A stretch of 64,000 nucleotides of DNA from Adiantum capillus-veneris (GCA_014529385.2 CM043963.1:6869001-6933000), one strand, 5' to 3'. Shown: positions 31,001 through 41,981, counted from the first letter of the stretch. Translations and numbers: made by a program. The notes: a model not told the origin generated them from the letters alone.

Positions 31001-32986
31001 ATCTACCCCAGTCACCTGTACAATAATGTTAGCCGAGTTTCTCAGAATAAGACCAAACATGTGGGCTAATGTGGGTAAATGTCTAGAGAAATTTGGTGTA
31101 AAAATCCCAATGACTCGAATGGAGGAAGGCATCAAAGAGCTTGAAATGCCTCAACTAAATACTAGGCCAGTGCCATTAAACAAGGTAGGCGAGTATTACG
31201 AGGGAGAAGATGGAAACACCACCCTTCCTATGGAATTCAATGTTGAAAAAACCATGGCAATCCTTGACAGTGGAGCTGGTGTGGCCATTGCAACCAAAGA
31301 GGTTTGGAAAAAATGGGGAAAACCTGCCTTGATATCCACACGAATGACCCTGCAGCTTGCAGACGGACACAAGGAAAATCCCCTAGGACTGCTAGAAAAA
31401 GTACTTGTTACTTCTTATGGCATTGAATATGAACACACTTTTGCTGTTGTTGACTTTGGCAAGAAGAACAACTATGAAATCATTCTGGGAAGACCATTCA
31501 TGCGACAATTGAAAATGGTCCAAGATTGGGGTTATGACCATATATACCTAAGACATATGGAAACCATAACAAAGGTAAACTTGAGGGACCATAGTTATAG
31601 GGATGTGATAAGAACACTGTTGAGGAGTTTGATTCCGCCACAGTAGCAGGATCAGAACTGCCAGCTTGGTTAGGTAAGCCTAAAGAACTGTGGATGTGTG
31701 GAGCTTCACAATGTGGTAGCTTGAAACGTGAGGAATGTATCCTAGAATGGGTTATAGAGGATATGGACTATATCCCAGAACCATTTCCTGAAGAAGAGTT
31801 AGAGCCTTTTGGATGGGAACACATCTTGGCTACTCTGGACGTGTGCGCCGTGGAGGATGCTCCCACAACAAAGTTTTGTGATGAAAATAGCTATGATGTC
31901 GTTCCTTATTTTGCAGTGAGTGTAATCCAGGAAAACGAAGAGAACCAGACATCAACAAGCTCTCGAAATAAGGATCAAACAAAGAAATGTGGAGAATCAA
32001 AAGATGAAGAAGACGACGAGTTCTATGACTCTGTAGAACACTTCGAGCTTCAAGAAGATCAACGACCCGGGAATCAATGTCATCGTTACATGAATCAAGT
32101 GCATCAAAAGTGGATTCCAAAGTCCTCGGTGAAGACACAGCCACCACAAGCATCCTCATACATGGCTCCTAATAAGGATGCAAAGACTCAGCCAGGAGGA
32201 ATACGACCAGAGCAACGAGCTAACAATGCTCTAATCAATGGGCTAGAAAAGTTCTCCAAGAAACTACCACCCACGAGCAAACAGACAGTAACTTTCCACT
32301 ACCAGCCAAAAAATCAAGGAAAAGTACAAGAAGTCAACCTTGCTGAGGATAGTAGCGATAGTGATGAATCTTACGACATCCCCTATCATCAACTTAGACC
32401 ATCACTATCACCAACCCCTTCAGCAACAACCATGACAGGTCAAAAGAACAAGACAACAAGTCAAAGCCAAAAAGCTCGACAAATCTGGATACTAAAAAGC
32501 CAGATTGGCCAAAAACAAATATGGATCAAGAAGTCAAAGATCTCTAATGACAAATCACAAGATCCAACACCAAAACAAAAACAAGGAAAGCATGCACGAA
32601 TGGGTAAGAATATCACAAAATCGCAAGCTTTCACAACTCAGGTTTGGGCTCCAAAGAAGTTGATTCAAGCACAAAAAAGTCAGGAATTCATTTGGATTCC
32701 CAAACAACCACAGTATCAACTTTCAAAGCCTGAATCCCGTCACCAACCAAGCGTACAAGGGCTAAAGCAAAGACCACTGTCGACTCACACAACAAAAAGG
32801 TGGATCCCAAAGAAGTCTCTTCAAACACAAACAAAGCATGGGCAAGTATGGGTTCCCAAACGAGAGCCAGCAACAAAACTGCCAATAATCGCAAAGAAAT
32901 GGGTCCCAAAGAAGAACAACAAAACTGCTGTCAGTGCATCGCCGCTTGAATTCTTACAATTCTTCCTACGATTACAGTACAATTAG
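28050..32986 (+). pseudogene. TRG-A Gag-protease polyprotein with W(I/V)PK-repeat tail
   Basis: Begins MSTLDSNAAYTSLEIPTIEE. One frame runs through TAG (28578), TAG (29133) and TGA (30096), then a one-base deletion near 31617 shifts to the frame ending at 32986. The deletion is shown by comparison with the relative at 39960. Without these lesions it would be about 1,640 codons. In order: novel N-terminal region (28050-28580); gag core (28626-29120; EDDAATWFDSMEKW, FLPKGIAHNTVSQIHRFKQ); Pro-rich region; Cys/His cluster (29747-29860; CHKSSDNHLVKQCP, CLECGITHLIPDCP); Lys/Glu-rich stretch; retropepsin-like domain (31258: AILDSGAGVAIATKEVW; 31477: YEIILGRPFMRQLKMVQDWG); a segment MCGASQCGSLKREE; and a basic Gln/Lys tail with about nine W(I/V)PK-like repeats (32110-32920). 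No RT is present. Confidence 0.87.
32108..32925 (+). repeat. W(I/V)PK motif repeats at the C-terminus of TRG-A Gag-PR
   Basis: Repeats read KWIPKSS, IWILKSQ, IWIKKSK, VWAPKKL, IWIPKQP, RWIPKKS, VWVPKRE and KWVPKKN, spaced by 10-45 residues of Gln/Lys/Thr-rich sequence. Similar WVPK motifs are known, as I recall, in some plant copia (SIRE/Maximus) polyproteins between gag and pol. Their presence in this gag-only, tRNA-Asp-primed element is unexpected. They may bind nucleic acid or assemble the particle; that is speculation. Confidence 0.75.
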
Positions 32987-35091
32987 AAGAGAGCAAGTCG
33001 CTTCAATCAAGCAACGATATAGAAGCTTCAAAGACCATTACATTGCTTAGAATAGGAAGCCTCGCCAACAAATGCCAATAAGCAAATTGCTTATACCCAC
33101 ATCTTGCACAACATAAATCTTTTCCATGCATTAACTGTGTATGCATAATAGGGCTACATTACAAGGCCTGCATAGGCACAACTTTTTGCCCAAGCACAAC
33201 ACATACCCTTTGCGATACCCTGTCGTATAGGATGACTCCAAATAGGAAGGGGGGAGGCATTCTGAACGCGGACCTAACATTATGACTATTAGAGGGCAAT
33301 GATTTGTGAGATGCATTGAATTTTTGCGTTTTATTGTGATAATTTTTTGACGAAATTTAGAGTATATGTCCTCATAGTAGTGTTACAGAGGAGTATGGGG
33401 ACAAAATCCATATATGAGCCCCTAGGGACATGTGTATAGTGTACATAGCATTTAGATTTCTATTTGAATGATTTTTCTTTTGTTGAGTTGTTTTAAGATT
33501 TTCTTTGTTTATTATTAAGATTAAAAATAAATAAATAAAAATAATCCATAATCCACATGAAGAAAAGATTGATGAGAGGCCTGAGCACTACAAAGAGAAG
33601 AAGGTACAGGGAAACGATGAAACTTCACGAAGTATGTCTCAGCAGCCACTACAACAGCCGAAGAACTTGTCACAAAGCAGTGTCAACATGCAACCGACAA
33701 GTCATACAAGTCAGAGTCGAGTAGCTACGCCACAAAATGAGTGAGGTGTTAGTCCCAAAGCTTCAAGTAATATTCTCTGTGGTCTAAGCATCTTAGCTAT
33801 TCTAGGTACTGCTCAAGATGGAAGAGTTGAGCATATTTAAGTTGTGTCGCTCATGCTGGTCTAGGTGAGCAAAAGAGTCGAAGTCTAAGTAATTAAGTCT
33901 GGTGAAGTGAAGGAGAAGGTCCAAAAGACACTCACATACTGAGCACACTCAGATACGAGTGGAGAAACTTCTACATCAAAAACCCTTCTTGGAATGGTGG
34001 AAGCTATTGAGACATCTTTTGATGTCACATGTGCTACATTTATTCCTCGAACGCCCATCATCTCCTTCTTTCACATTGCATGCTTTTGTTGACAAATTTC
34101 TCATATGCATATAGAGTGTCCCATAATTGGCGCTTGCATCAGGCACTCTTTCTGTGTTTCACCCAAGCACTCACCTTTCATGAACATGTACTTCACGTTC
34201 AACTGCTCAACTCCAATAAGAGCGTATACCAAAGGCATTTTTTTCCCACCGGGTTTTTCCCTTTGGTCATCTAGGTTTTGGACCCTAATCTAAAGACACC
34301 TATCACCATCCTCTTGTACATATTCCTTCTACATCAACAATAAGGAAATGCTACTCAAATCAATTGACAAATGAATTGGAGCACCAATTTCAGATCATAG
34401 CATACTTCTCCTCAATGGCGAGTCGAAGAATGGCCTACAATGACAAAGCTGCAGACAAAACTAACAACATGATTGCACAGGAACAAAGAAGTCCCCAATG
34501 AAGAAGAGCAGACATAAAAGAAATCGGAGGATCTCAAAAGATGAATGGTTACGATGATAGACGTCCGCTCTAATGGATCATAGTTCTTGTTGTGGTTCGA
34601 CAAAGATACAAGCAGTGCAACAGATGAAGCCAAAACAATAGCAAAGTGTTGACCGTTGGGTCAATATCACAACATAAATCATACAAAGTTGTCATTGCCT
34701 CACAAGATCAGAAAGCCAATCACTCAATTCTACAGATTGTAGAAGTTGTTTCTGAGAATCACAAATACTCCGAATTCACAGATTTGCTGGAGCAAGTGAT
34801 GGATGGAGCTTTCTCTATCCATGATGATAAGAGTCAAGTTAAACGACATTGGGTTCTTTTGAATTTAGATCAGGCAGTAGACCTATAATGACAGAAACAG
34901 ATGCTGCAGCTCGGAGCATGGATGTGAAAGACATAAAGTTCGTTTTTTCATCAATTATGATTTCCTGAATCATGTGAAGACTATGTACATCGGATTGGAC
35001 AAACAAGACAAGCTATTGCAAAGGCTATAGTCTATACTTTCTTTCCAACAACAAAACGACAGCAAAGACCACATCGCCATCGACAATCAGG
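32987..35091 (+). other. 3' internal region of TRG-A, no gene supported
   Basis: AT-rich sequence without a recognisable domain. At 34647-34680 it contains a second copy of the LTR start (TGTTGACCGTTGGGTCAATA, then TCACAACATAA), about 480 bp before the real 3' LTR. This looks like a relic LTR edge. The frame 34646-34888 that begins there has no domain I recognise. Confidence 0.65.
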
Positions 35092-35111
35092 TCATGTCGG
35101 GGACGACATGA
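35092..35111 (+). promoter_or_regulatory. Pre-PPT hairpin of TRG-A
   Basis: TCATGTCG-GGGA-CGACATGA: a perfect 8-bp stem with a GGGA loop, 4 bases before the polypurine tract. A counterpart with a different stem is found in gypsy-2 at 60273-60294. Confidence 0.75.
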
Positions 35112-35115
35112 ACGC

Positions 35116-35127
35116 GGAAGGGGGGAA
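35116..35127 (+). promoter_or_regulatory. Polypurine tract of TRG-A
   Basis: GGAAGGGGGGAA directly abuts the 3' LTR. Confidence 0.85.
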
Positions 35128-36046
35128 TGTTGACCGCTGGGTCAACAACACAACATAACTCAAGTTTCATACCAAAGTCTTATCTTTTGCAAGTTATGAA
35201 ATGCTGCGGATTATGGCTATAAACGTCATTTGTAATGAGTAGTTATTCTAGTTTCAGAAGCCATTTGACCCTTTCAACCCCATTTTTGGTTAAACCTAAG
35301 GTAGCCTTAGTATATAAGGTACCTAGGTCATTTTGTAAAGAAGACTTTTATCATAATCAAGTTTTAGCGCTGCCGTCTACTGTGTGTGAGAGAGAAAGAG
35401 AGTGAGCGTGAGCTTCATCCTCTCGCTACGCACGGCTCACTCAACACATTGGAGATCCGACTGCACCATTGCGGTAGGCTCGAGGAGAGCTACGCAACAA
35501 CGCCAAGCATTCCCCGCGAGACGAAGCGCACACGCCGACGCATCTACGAGCTAATTGTGGTCGTAAGTGTATCAAACGATGTCTATTCTCTGCGTGCTAG
35601 TAGTCTATAGAATTGTGGCGACATAAGCTACGCATAGGTATTCATAAATTTCAGTTTCGGGAACTTTCAAAATTTGGCTCTGTCATCCTACGCGTTTTCC
35701 GCAGATGGGTTTTGAGTGAGGATTTTGAGTGTAGAAGCTTAGGGACAGGTGTATCCTAGTGAGGGGATGGTGTTCATTAAGTTTCGTACGAATCTGGCAT
35801 GATTAGGTGAGTTACCTTTCGTATGTGTGTATGTGGCTAGGTGGTGTAGTTGAGAGCAGTGAGGTTCTTGATTGTGGTTAAGTTGGCCTTCCAGAGTGTT
35901 GTATGTGTAGGATGGTCTCAGCCTGACAAGCTTAAGAGATTTCCTCCGTGTGCCTATCGTGTCATCTGTGTCCTCGATTGACATTATGTTGATCTAGGTA
36001 GTGTTTGCATGCACTTCATGGGTGTGTGAGTCTCTCCCGTCCAACA
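35128..36046 (+). repeat. 3' LTR of TRG-A
   Basis: 919 bp, the same length as the 5' LTR, followed by the TSD GAAAG. Confidence 0.95.
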
Positions 36047-37157
36047 GAAAGATTGTGTGTAAGTAAAGGTACTGCTCTAAAAACTGTGTGCGGAGCAGCA
36101 CTGTTTTTTAGATTCGTTTTTCTCCTTGTAAAAAACGGATCTGAATATTCTATCATTGATGCTCATCCATTTCAACATGGTCTATAACTTTGCAGAAGAA
36201 ACTTTTTGCAAATTATTCACGGTTTTGCTGATATTCAGCTCAGACTGACTGTAGTCTGTATACAAAAATTGTAAGTATTTTGTTTTCGCATAGTGTGCGA
36301 GTTTGATGCACTTTTGGAAGCACGACAGGTGCTCAAAGTTAGGTGCACAAATTTTGAGCTAAAGATGCAGTTTTAGCTTGTAAAGAGCTTGTGGTTTGAG
36401 GATTTTCGGTAGGTTTGGGAAACAAAGTACAGAGGCATTTACACACCATTGAAGCGGTCTCTTGAGACACACGAGTGGAGCTTCTTTCACAGGTTTTCAC
36501 ATGGTACTTTGACAGTGATTTTGTGCTTGGATTCATAGTCTTTTGAGAATGGACTTGCATATGGCTATGGAGCATGGTTAATTTCCATTATACATGCATT
36601 TTTGCGAGCACTTTTGAGTGCCGGTGAGCTCTCTTGAGAGCATTGTCTTTGCATTGATGAGGTTTTCAATTGCAACTCTTCTAGCACTTGTTTATGCACA
36701 GTCACTCTGTGGATGTACGTTGAGTGTGGATTGTCATTGTATGTAAGATTGTGGAGCCATTTTGACATTTCTACTCATTGGCATTGAAATAGTGTTATGG
36801 TTTATGGTTTAGAACTTTCTTTTGGAGACTTTAGTGGTCGAGTTGGACTCCCACTTTGACAGGTTTTGTCAGTTTGGTTTTCTTGTACCTACTCTCGTAA
36901 GAGTGAGAATTGCATATGCTAGTGTGGCTACAGACTTTGCCAGCAGTCACAGGTTTCACAAGTTTTTTGCAGACTTTTGCATGCAATTTCTCTTGTGGGA
37001 TGCATTTTGAGCTAGCTTTCTCTCTACTTGTGTATATGGTTATGCGCTTTACACTCGGTTGAGTAGTTTGTCCCAGATTATATGCTTGTAGTTTGCAGAT
37101 TGTGGAGTTCTTTTATGCATATGTGAGCATCAGTTTTGATGCGTTTGATTATGTTTT
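36047..37157. other. Continuation of the TRG-A insertion target; no gene seen
   Basis: T-rich sequence with no domain in any frame. It should be the interrupted continuation of 24887-25076, i.e. probably the long leader of copia-3 (the copia-1 leader is also about 1.1 kb and non-coding). A near-perfect inverted repeat AGATTCGTTTTT...AAAAAACGGATCT lies at about 36110-36142. Confidence 0.5.
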
Positions 37158-38081
37158 CCATGATTGACTCCATCTCTTTATGCAGCAATGCAATTTTTGC
37201 CTCATTGCGACTTACATAAAGACTAGCTAGAATATCCCAAGTCTATTTTACAAATTTTGCTTTTACATCCCAACGAGCTTGCTCAATTGTAGGCAAAATA
37301 GCTTTGGTAGTAGCAACCCTGTCACCAAAACTTGCAACATCCTAAACATCGCCTACATCCTCAGAACCACGACATACATCAATGCTGCACAATGTTACAA
37401 ATTCCCTTTGACACAAGGACATGTTGCATCATGTAAGCCCACATAGGGTAATTATCCCCGTCCAACGTATCCTCTACAATAAACATTCTGAACACATATG
37501 TGTTGTTGTGAGCCATGGCGAATGTTGCACTTGATGTGAAAACTACCCAAAAAGAGGAGAAATAGAGTGGGAACAACACGTGCAATATAGTACAAACCAT
37601 AGAAGACTGTAAGGGACCTATTATACAGAAAATGGCACTTTACAAAAATTCTGTACAAAATGACGAAATAGCCTGTGCAATACTGTCTATAGTGGAAACA
37701 GAGGCCGAAATGAGCCCAAATAAAAAATCTGATTCTGTCGACCTACAAATGCTTTCCAAAGCTCAGAGAAACTAAAGAAAGTGAACAGTCATGTGCTAGA
37801 GCTATTGGCGACTAAGCTTGGGAGGACGCAACCTACTCTGATACCCATTGTTGGAATTAGGGTTACAAGAAAACTTACACAGCTTGGAGAAGACGAAGAA
37901 ATCTCAAGGCACACAACAAAGAGTATATTACTTAGTGTGCAATGGGGAAAAATTTAGATAGCCCTAGAGTGATGGGTGTATATACAATGCACGTGGGGAA
38001 AAAACCTCCTAGTGAGGGAAAAAATGGTCCGGAAGTCCTAAGTGTGTTCGCACACATCACTACCACATGTATATTGTAACA
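37158..38081 (-). mobile_element. Truncated copia-2-family copy (5' LTR plus start of gag)
   Basis: Collinear with 56170-57190 of copia-2. On the minus strand it holds the 5' LTR (38081-37849, 233 bp), a degenerate PBS (37835-37846) and the first part of gag (DTLDGDNYPMWAYMMQHVLVSKG at about 37460-37390), then ends abruptly at about 37157. No 3' LTR is present. The copy is more diverged than copia-2 and gag is broken after about 60 codons. Confidence 0.88.
37849..38081 (-). repeat. 5' LTR of the truncated copia-2-family copy
   Basis: TGTTGGAATTAGGGTTACA...TGTAACA, matching the 228-bp copia-2 LTRs with scattered changes and small indels. Confidence 0.9.
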
Positions 38082-40260
38082 GTGTTGACCACCTAATGAA
38101 AGAATGTCCTCACACGGAGATCATAAGAGTGAATTCATATTGTCCTAATTATGAAATCACTCATCTTATTTCTGGTTGCCCGAAGAACCCTAACCAAGGA
38201 GCAAAAGTAACATTGAATACACTAGAGGCAATACCATCTAGTAGTGGATCAGAAAACAAAAATGTGATACCAATCCAGGTAATCACAAGAGCACAGGATC
38301 AAAAAATGGCAAATGAACCTATCATAGAAGAACCAAAGACAAATACGCATGCCATTGAATGTAAGGGTCAGTGAAACATCTGGAAAGCTAGGAAGGAATG
38401 TGAACAGACTTCCTTATCTAAAGAACTAAAACATAAATAAACAAAGAAGAGGAAACCCCCGAGGTAGTACCAAAGCCAAGCATAGTTGAGAAAAACTGAG
38501 GAAACTTGAAGAAGAAACAAACAAAGAAGAGGAAACCCCCAAGGTAGTACCAGAGCCAGCTATAGTTGAGAAACCCAAGAGAGCCAGTTCAAGGGGATCA
38601 GTTTTGTTAGAGAATGTTAACGGAACCATTAGATTCCCTTCTTAAAGCCTATGATGCACGGCTCAAAAATAATCAACTCAAGAATAAAGATGGATGACAT
38701 ATCCATATGAGGAACTAGAGAAGCAAAGGCTTGAAATGTGCCAAAAAATGAGTTAAACAGCCCAAGCTTCACTAGAATCTCCAGCTAGGAGACCAGAAGA
38801 TGTGATAATTGTCCCACCATCACCAATAATTCTACCAAACCAGGAGCGAATAAAGCCAGATTCTAGGGAGAATCACAAACCAGAACCCGAAGAACCAACA
38901 CAAGGGCTAAGAGCAGTGTTAAATACCACAGATTAGTCTTCCGATGGAGTTTGCCCAAGCATACCAGAGGAATGTATAGAAATAGATGGTCTTGATGAAC
39001 TATGGAAATAAGTCAGAGAGGCCAACGAAGCTAATGAGCTAAGCAAAACGTGTAAACTAGACAAGTAATGGGAGAGGAGTGTTTCTTCCACCGCTAGAGG
39101 ATTTTGAGGCAAGATCTCAAATAAATCTAGAAATGAAATCGTATTGGGGAGACCAAGGATCTGCTTATCTATAGAAAGACGACCCCATTCGCTAAGAACA
39201 CTATCATCTTATATGAGAGAGCACGAGGCCAAATTAGATGTTATCACAATCTAAATACCATGCCTCACCTAAATCCTAGGCCGGTACCATTAAACAAAGT
39301 AGAAGAATATTGTGAAGGTGAAGATGGAAACACGACCCTATGAAAGTTCAAGGTATCATCACCATCGAAATTCTTGACAGTGGGACCTAGGGTAGCCATT
39401 GCTACAAAAGAAACATTGAAAAAATGGAGAAAGCTCGCTTTAATTGCATCGGATTGAAGCTATAGCTTGAAAATGGATATATGGAGAAACCCCTAGGAAT
39501 TCTAGAGACACCTAAATCTCAGGCCGGTACCATTAAACAAAGTAGAAGAATATTGTGAAGGTGAAGATGGCAACACGACCCTATGAAAGTTCAAGGTGTC
39601 ATCACCATGGAAATTCTTGACAGTGGGACCTGGGGTACCCATTGCTACAAAAGAAACATGGAAAAAATGGAGAAAGCTTGCTTTAATAGCATCAGATTGA
39701 AGCTATAGCTTGAAAATGGATATATGGAGAAACCCCTAGGAATTCTAGAGAAAGTAGTTGTCACCTCTTGTGGAATTGAATATGATCATACATTTGATAT
39801 TGTTGATTTTGGCAAGAAGAACAACTATGACATCATACTTGGAAGACCATTCATGAGACAGTTAAAAGTGGTCTAGGATTGGGGGTATGACCATATTTAC
39901 CTAAGGCATATGAAGACCACAACGAAGATAACTTTAAAAAACTATAGTTACAAGGATTTGACAAGAACTCTTGTTGAAGAGTTTGATTCAGCTACATTAG
40001 CCAGATCTGAACTTCCAGCATGGTTAAGTCAGTTCAAACAGTTATGGATGTGTGGAGCTTCAAATAGTGGTAGCTTAAAACGAGAGGAATTTATCCTAGA
40101 AAGGGATTTTGAAGACAAATACTATATCCTAGAACCCCTTTCAGAAGAAGCACTAGAGCCTTTAGAATGGGAACACATTTTGGCAACCTTGGATGTGTGT
40201 GCTATTGAAGACGGTCCCACTATAAATATTTTGTGATCAAGACGGTTATGATGCTGTACC
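38082..40260 (+). pseudogene. Decayed relative of the TRG-A gag-protease region
   Basis: Collinear with about 29755-31910 of TRG-A. It shows the Cys/His cluster (LMKECPHTEIIRVNSYCPN...CPKNPNQG at 38090-38200), a long decayed stretch, the protease region duplicated in tandem (39268-39750), DIILGRPFMRQLKVV near 39833, and a clean block at 39910-40236 (ARSELPAWLSQFKQLWMCGASNSGSLKREEF, WEHILATLDVCAIED). It carries many stops and frameshifts. The left end abuts the copia-2-family LTR at 38081. Because it retains the base lost from TRG-A near 31617, it shows that the TRG-A frameshift is derived. Confidence 0.82.
39268..39750 (+). repeat. Tandem duplication of about 242 bp covering the protease active site
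   Basis: Unit 1 is 39268-39510 and unit 2 is 39511-39750. Both start CCTAAATC(C/T)(T/C)AGGCCGGTACC, contain ATTCTTGACAGTGGGACCT (the DSG site) and end CCCTAGGAATTCTAGAGA. The two differ at only a few sites. Confidence 0.93.
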
Positions 40261-40269
40261 ATACTACAT

Positions 40270-40700
40270 GATCAAGGCCACTCTAGAGAAAAAAATCCAA
40301 CAGAGAGAGTTCTTCGATAAGCATGTGAAAACAAAGCATTACAAAATAGGGGACTACATCTTGGTGTATACCCTGAGACAACATGCTAAGCAATTAAAAA
40401 AGCAAGGATTAAAGACCTAAGGAACCCCTTTCAGAAGAAGCTAAGATTTAATCCATTTGTGATTAAAGATCTATCACCAAGTGGAGCAATCAAACTTGCG
40501 ACATTAGAAGGAGAAGAAATTCCTAAATGGATTAGTGGGTAAAAGATTAAGAAATATCATATGCCACTAACCCAGGATGTGCTACAAAAGATCCATGTAG
40601 AAAAACAACACGCAAAAGAAAAGGCCAGAGTGGTAGAAAAAGCTCAAGAAGAAGCTAAGGAACGCATTGCAAGATGCAAACTTCTACTACAGCAATAGCT
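40270..40700 (+). pseudogene. Remnant of a Tat/Athila-type integrase C-terminus
   Basis: Frame pieces read FDKHVKTKHYKIGDYILVY (about 40310) and, after a frame change, LRFNPFVIKDLSPSGAIKLA then TLEGEEIPKWISG (about 40440-40540). These match the order of Ty3/gypsy integrase C-termini (FD..TK.K.F..GD.VL..., then G.(F/Y).V......GA..L.TL.G). A Lys/Glu-rich coiled stretch follows. This is the only pol-like trace linked to the TRG-A family here, so it may come from an autonomous relative. Confidence 0.6.
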
Positions 40701-40779
40701 AAAAGAAGGACCGCTGTGGATAAATACAGTGACTCTGACAGAGATGTAAGAAGATTGAGTGGTTCCTTATTCAAGTAAA

Positions 40780-41040
40780 AGTGGGGAGCAACCAAGTGTT
40801 GGCAAACACACTAGTAGATTTAGGATCCCAGGGAATCTAATTTCCTTGAGCTTATATAGCAAGCTTGCTGACACGGAGCTACACACAACCTATCATAAAA
40901 TCCAAGGGTATAAATGCCATCAAACACGAGCAGAAGCCATGGCCCTTATAACTGTGCAAATCAGCTCCATGGTTTTCCCACACAAAATTTATGTGGTCAA
41001 AGATTCTCAGACGAACCACGAGGTGGTGCTCCATGTTTGA
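40780..41040 (+). pseudogene. Second retropepsin-like fragment
   Basis: Around a frameshift the sequence reads VLANTLVDLGSQ then GNLISLSLYSKLADTELHTT and QISSMVFPHKIYVVKDS. This is the order of an aspartic protease fold (D-G at the flap base, then N-L-I-S), with DLGS in place of D(S/T)G(A/S). The family is unclear. Confidence 0.45.
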
Positions 41041-41099
41041 ACGATTGTGTGCCATGGAGTTTGAGTTGTAGTTGAAGTATATGGTTCTTCATAGGTAAG

Positions 41100-41850
41100 T
41101 TTTAGAATTTTGTTCTGATCGTGGATACTTGACTCTTGAGTTGCCACATCTATTTGGGTTTTGACATAAGTGACATAAATGGTCTTCTTATGAGGTTTTG
41201 GGCTTTGGGACCCAAATCTTCACTTGGTGTTGTTGTGCTTGAAGCGGGAGCTTTGAAATCCAGCTTTCATGGGTGGGTCTTGTGGACTTGGACCGTGCTT
41301 GGCTAGCTTGTTTGTTTAGTCTATTTCCTGAGTTGGAAGGGTGCTTTGAAATCCAACTTTCATGGGTGGGTCTTGTGGACTTGGGCCATGCTTGGGCAGC
41401 TTGGTTGTTTGGCTTATTTCCTGAGCTGGAAGGGTGTTTTTTTCTATTCTTAACATTTTACTTGTTTGCACCCTTCTTCAGTCGTTGGGGGTTTCCTTTC
41501 TCCGTTGTGGGTGGGCATGGCTTGTGGTTCTTCCTAAGCCGTGAGACACCATCTGTTTGGGAATCCACATAAACTGTTGACCCTTTTGTGCTTGAACCAC
41601 ACTTTTGGGAACCCAAATAATTTGTGGCAAGCTTTGTTGCTAATTGGTTTTGTGATCCCAAAGTGGTGTGCATGTTTGTGGCCTTGCTTTTGAGGGTTTG
41701 GGCCTTGTTTTTTAGGGTTCCTTGTTGGATTCTGCCTTTCTGATCCATTGGTAGGCTTTCCGTGGCCTTGTTTTTTAGGGTTTTATTGTGGACTCTATCT
41801 TTCTGGGCTCTTTGACTGGTGGCTTTGGTTTCCATTGCATTGTTGTATTT
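41100..41850 (-). pseudogene. Inverted fragment of a W(V/I)PK-repeat region
   Basis: Read on the minus strand, scattered WVPK-like motifs appear (ATTTGGGTCCCAAAG near 41210 and TTGGGTTCCCAAAAG near 41615, both minus-strand reading) in the same Gln/Lys/Thr-rich context as the TRG-A tail (32108-32925), but in opposite orientation to the surrounding remnants. A 93-bp tandem duplication lies inside (41250-41342 and 41343-41435). Confidence 0.5.
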
Positions 41851-41981
41851 AATAGATGCTCCTTGGTTGAAAACCCCTTGGATGTTTTTGTTGGGTGAGA
41901 GAATGGAATGTCTTGAAGATCATTCATATGGTGGAGTTGAACTGCTTCCTATGATGGATCGATCTTGACATTGTAGGTTCA

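Larger units (their letters stand above)
25077..36046 (+). mobile_element. TRG-A: complete gag-protease-only LTR retrotransposon, 10,970 bp
   Basis: LTRs 25077-25995 and 35128-36046 are both exactly 919 bp (TGTTGACCGC...GTCCAACA). A perfect 5-bp TSD GAAAG flanks it (25072-25076 and 36047-36051). Internally: tRNA-Asp-type PBS, 2-kb leader with a palindrome array, one gag-protease coding region (28050-32986), 2.1 kb of mostly noncoding sequence, a hairpin and a PPT. No RT, RNase H or integrase is detectable, so it is non-autonomous. By eye the LTRs differ at about 19 sites (about 2%), implying a fairly recent insertion. PBS type and gag style suggest a Tat/Athila-like Ty3/gypsy helper; that is inference. 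Confidence 0.93.

Noticed and set aside
34646-34888. 80-residue frame in the 3' region of TRG-A as a real gene
   Set aside because: It begins in an LTR-start relic and shows no domain; coding status cannot be supported.
36110-36142. Inverted repeat AGATTCG...CGGATCT as a terminator or ncRNA
   Set aside because: An isolated T/A-rich hairpin in leader-like sequence; bacterial-type terminators do not apply and nothing else supports an RNA gene.
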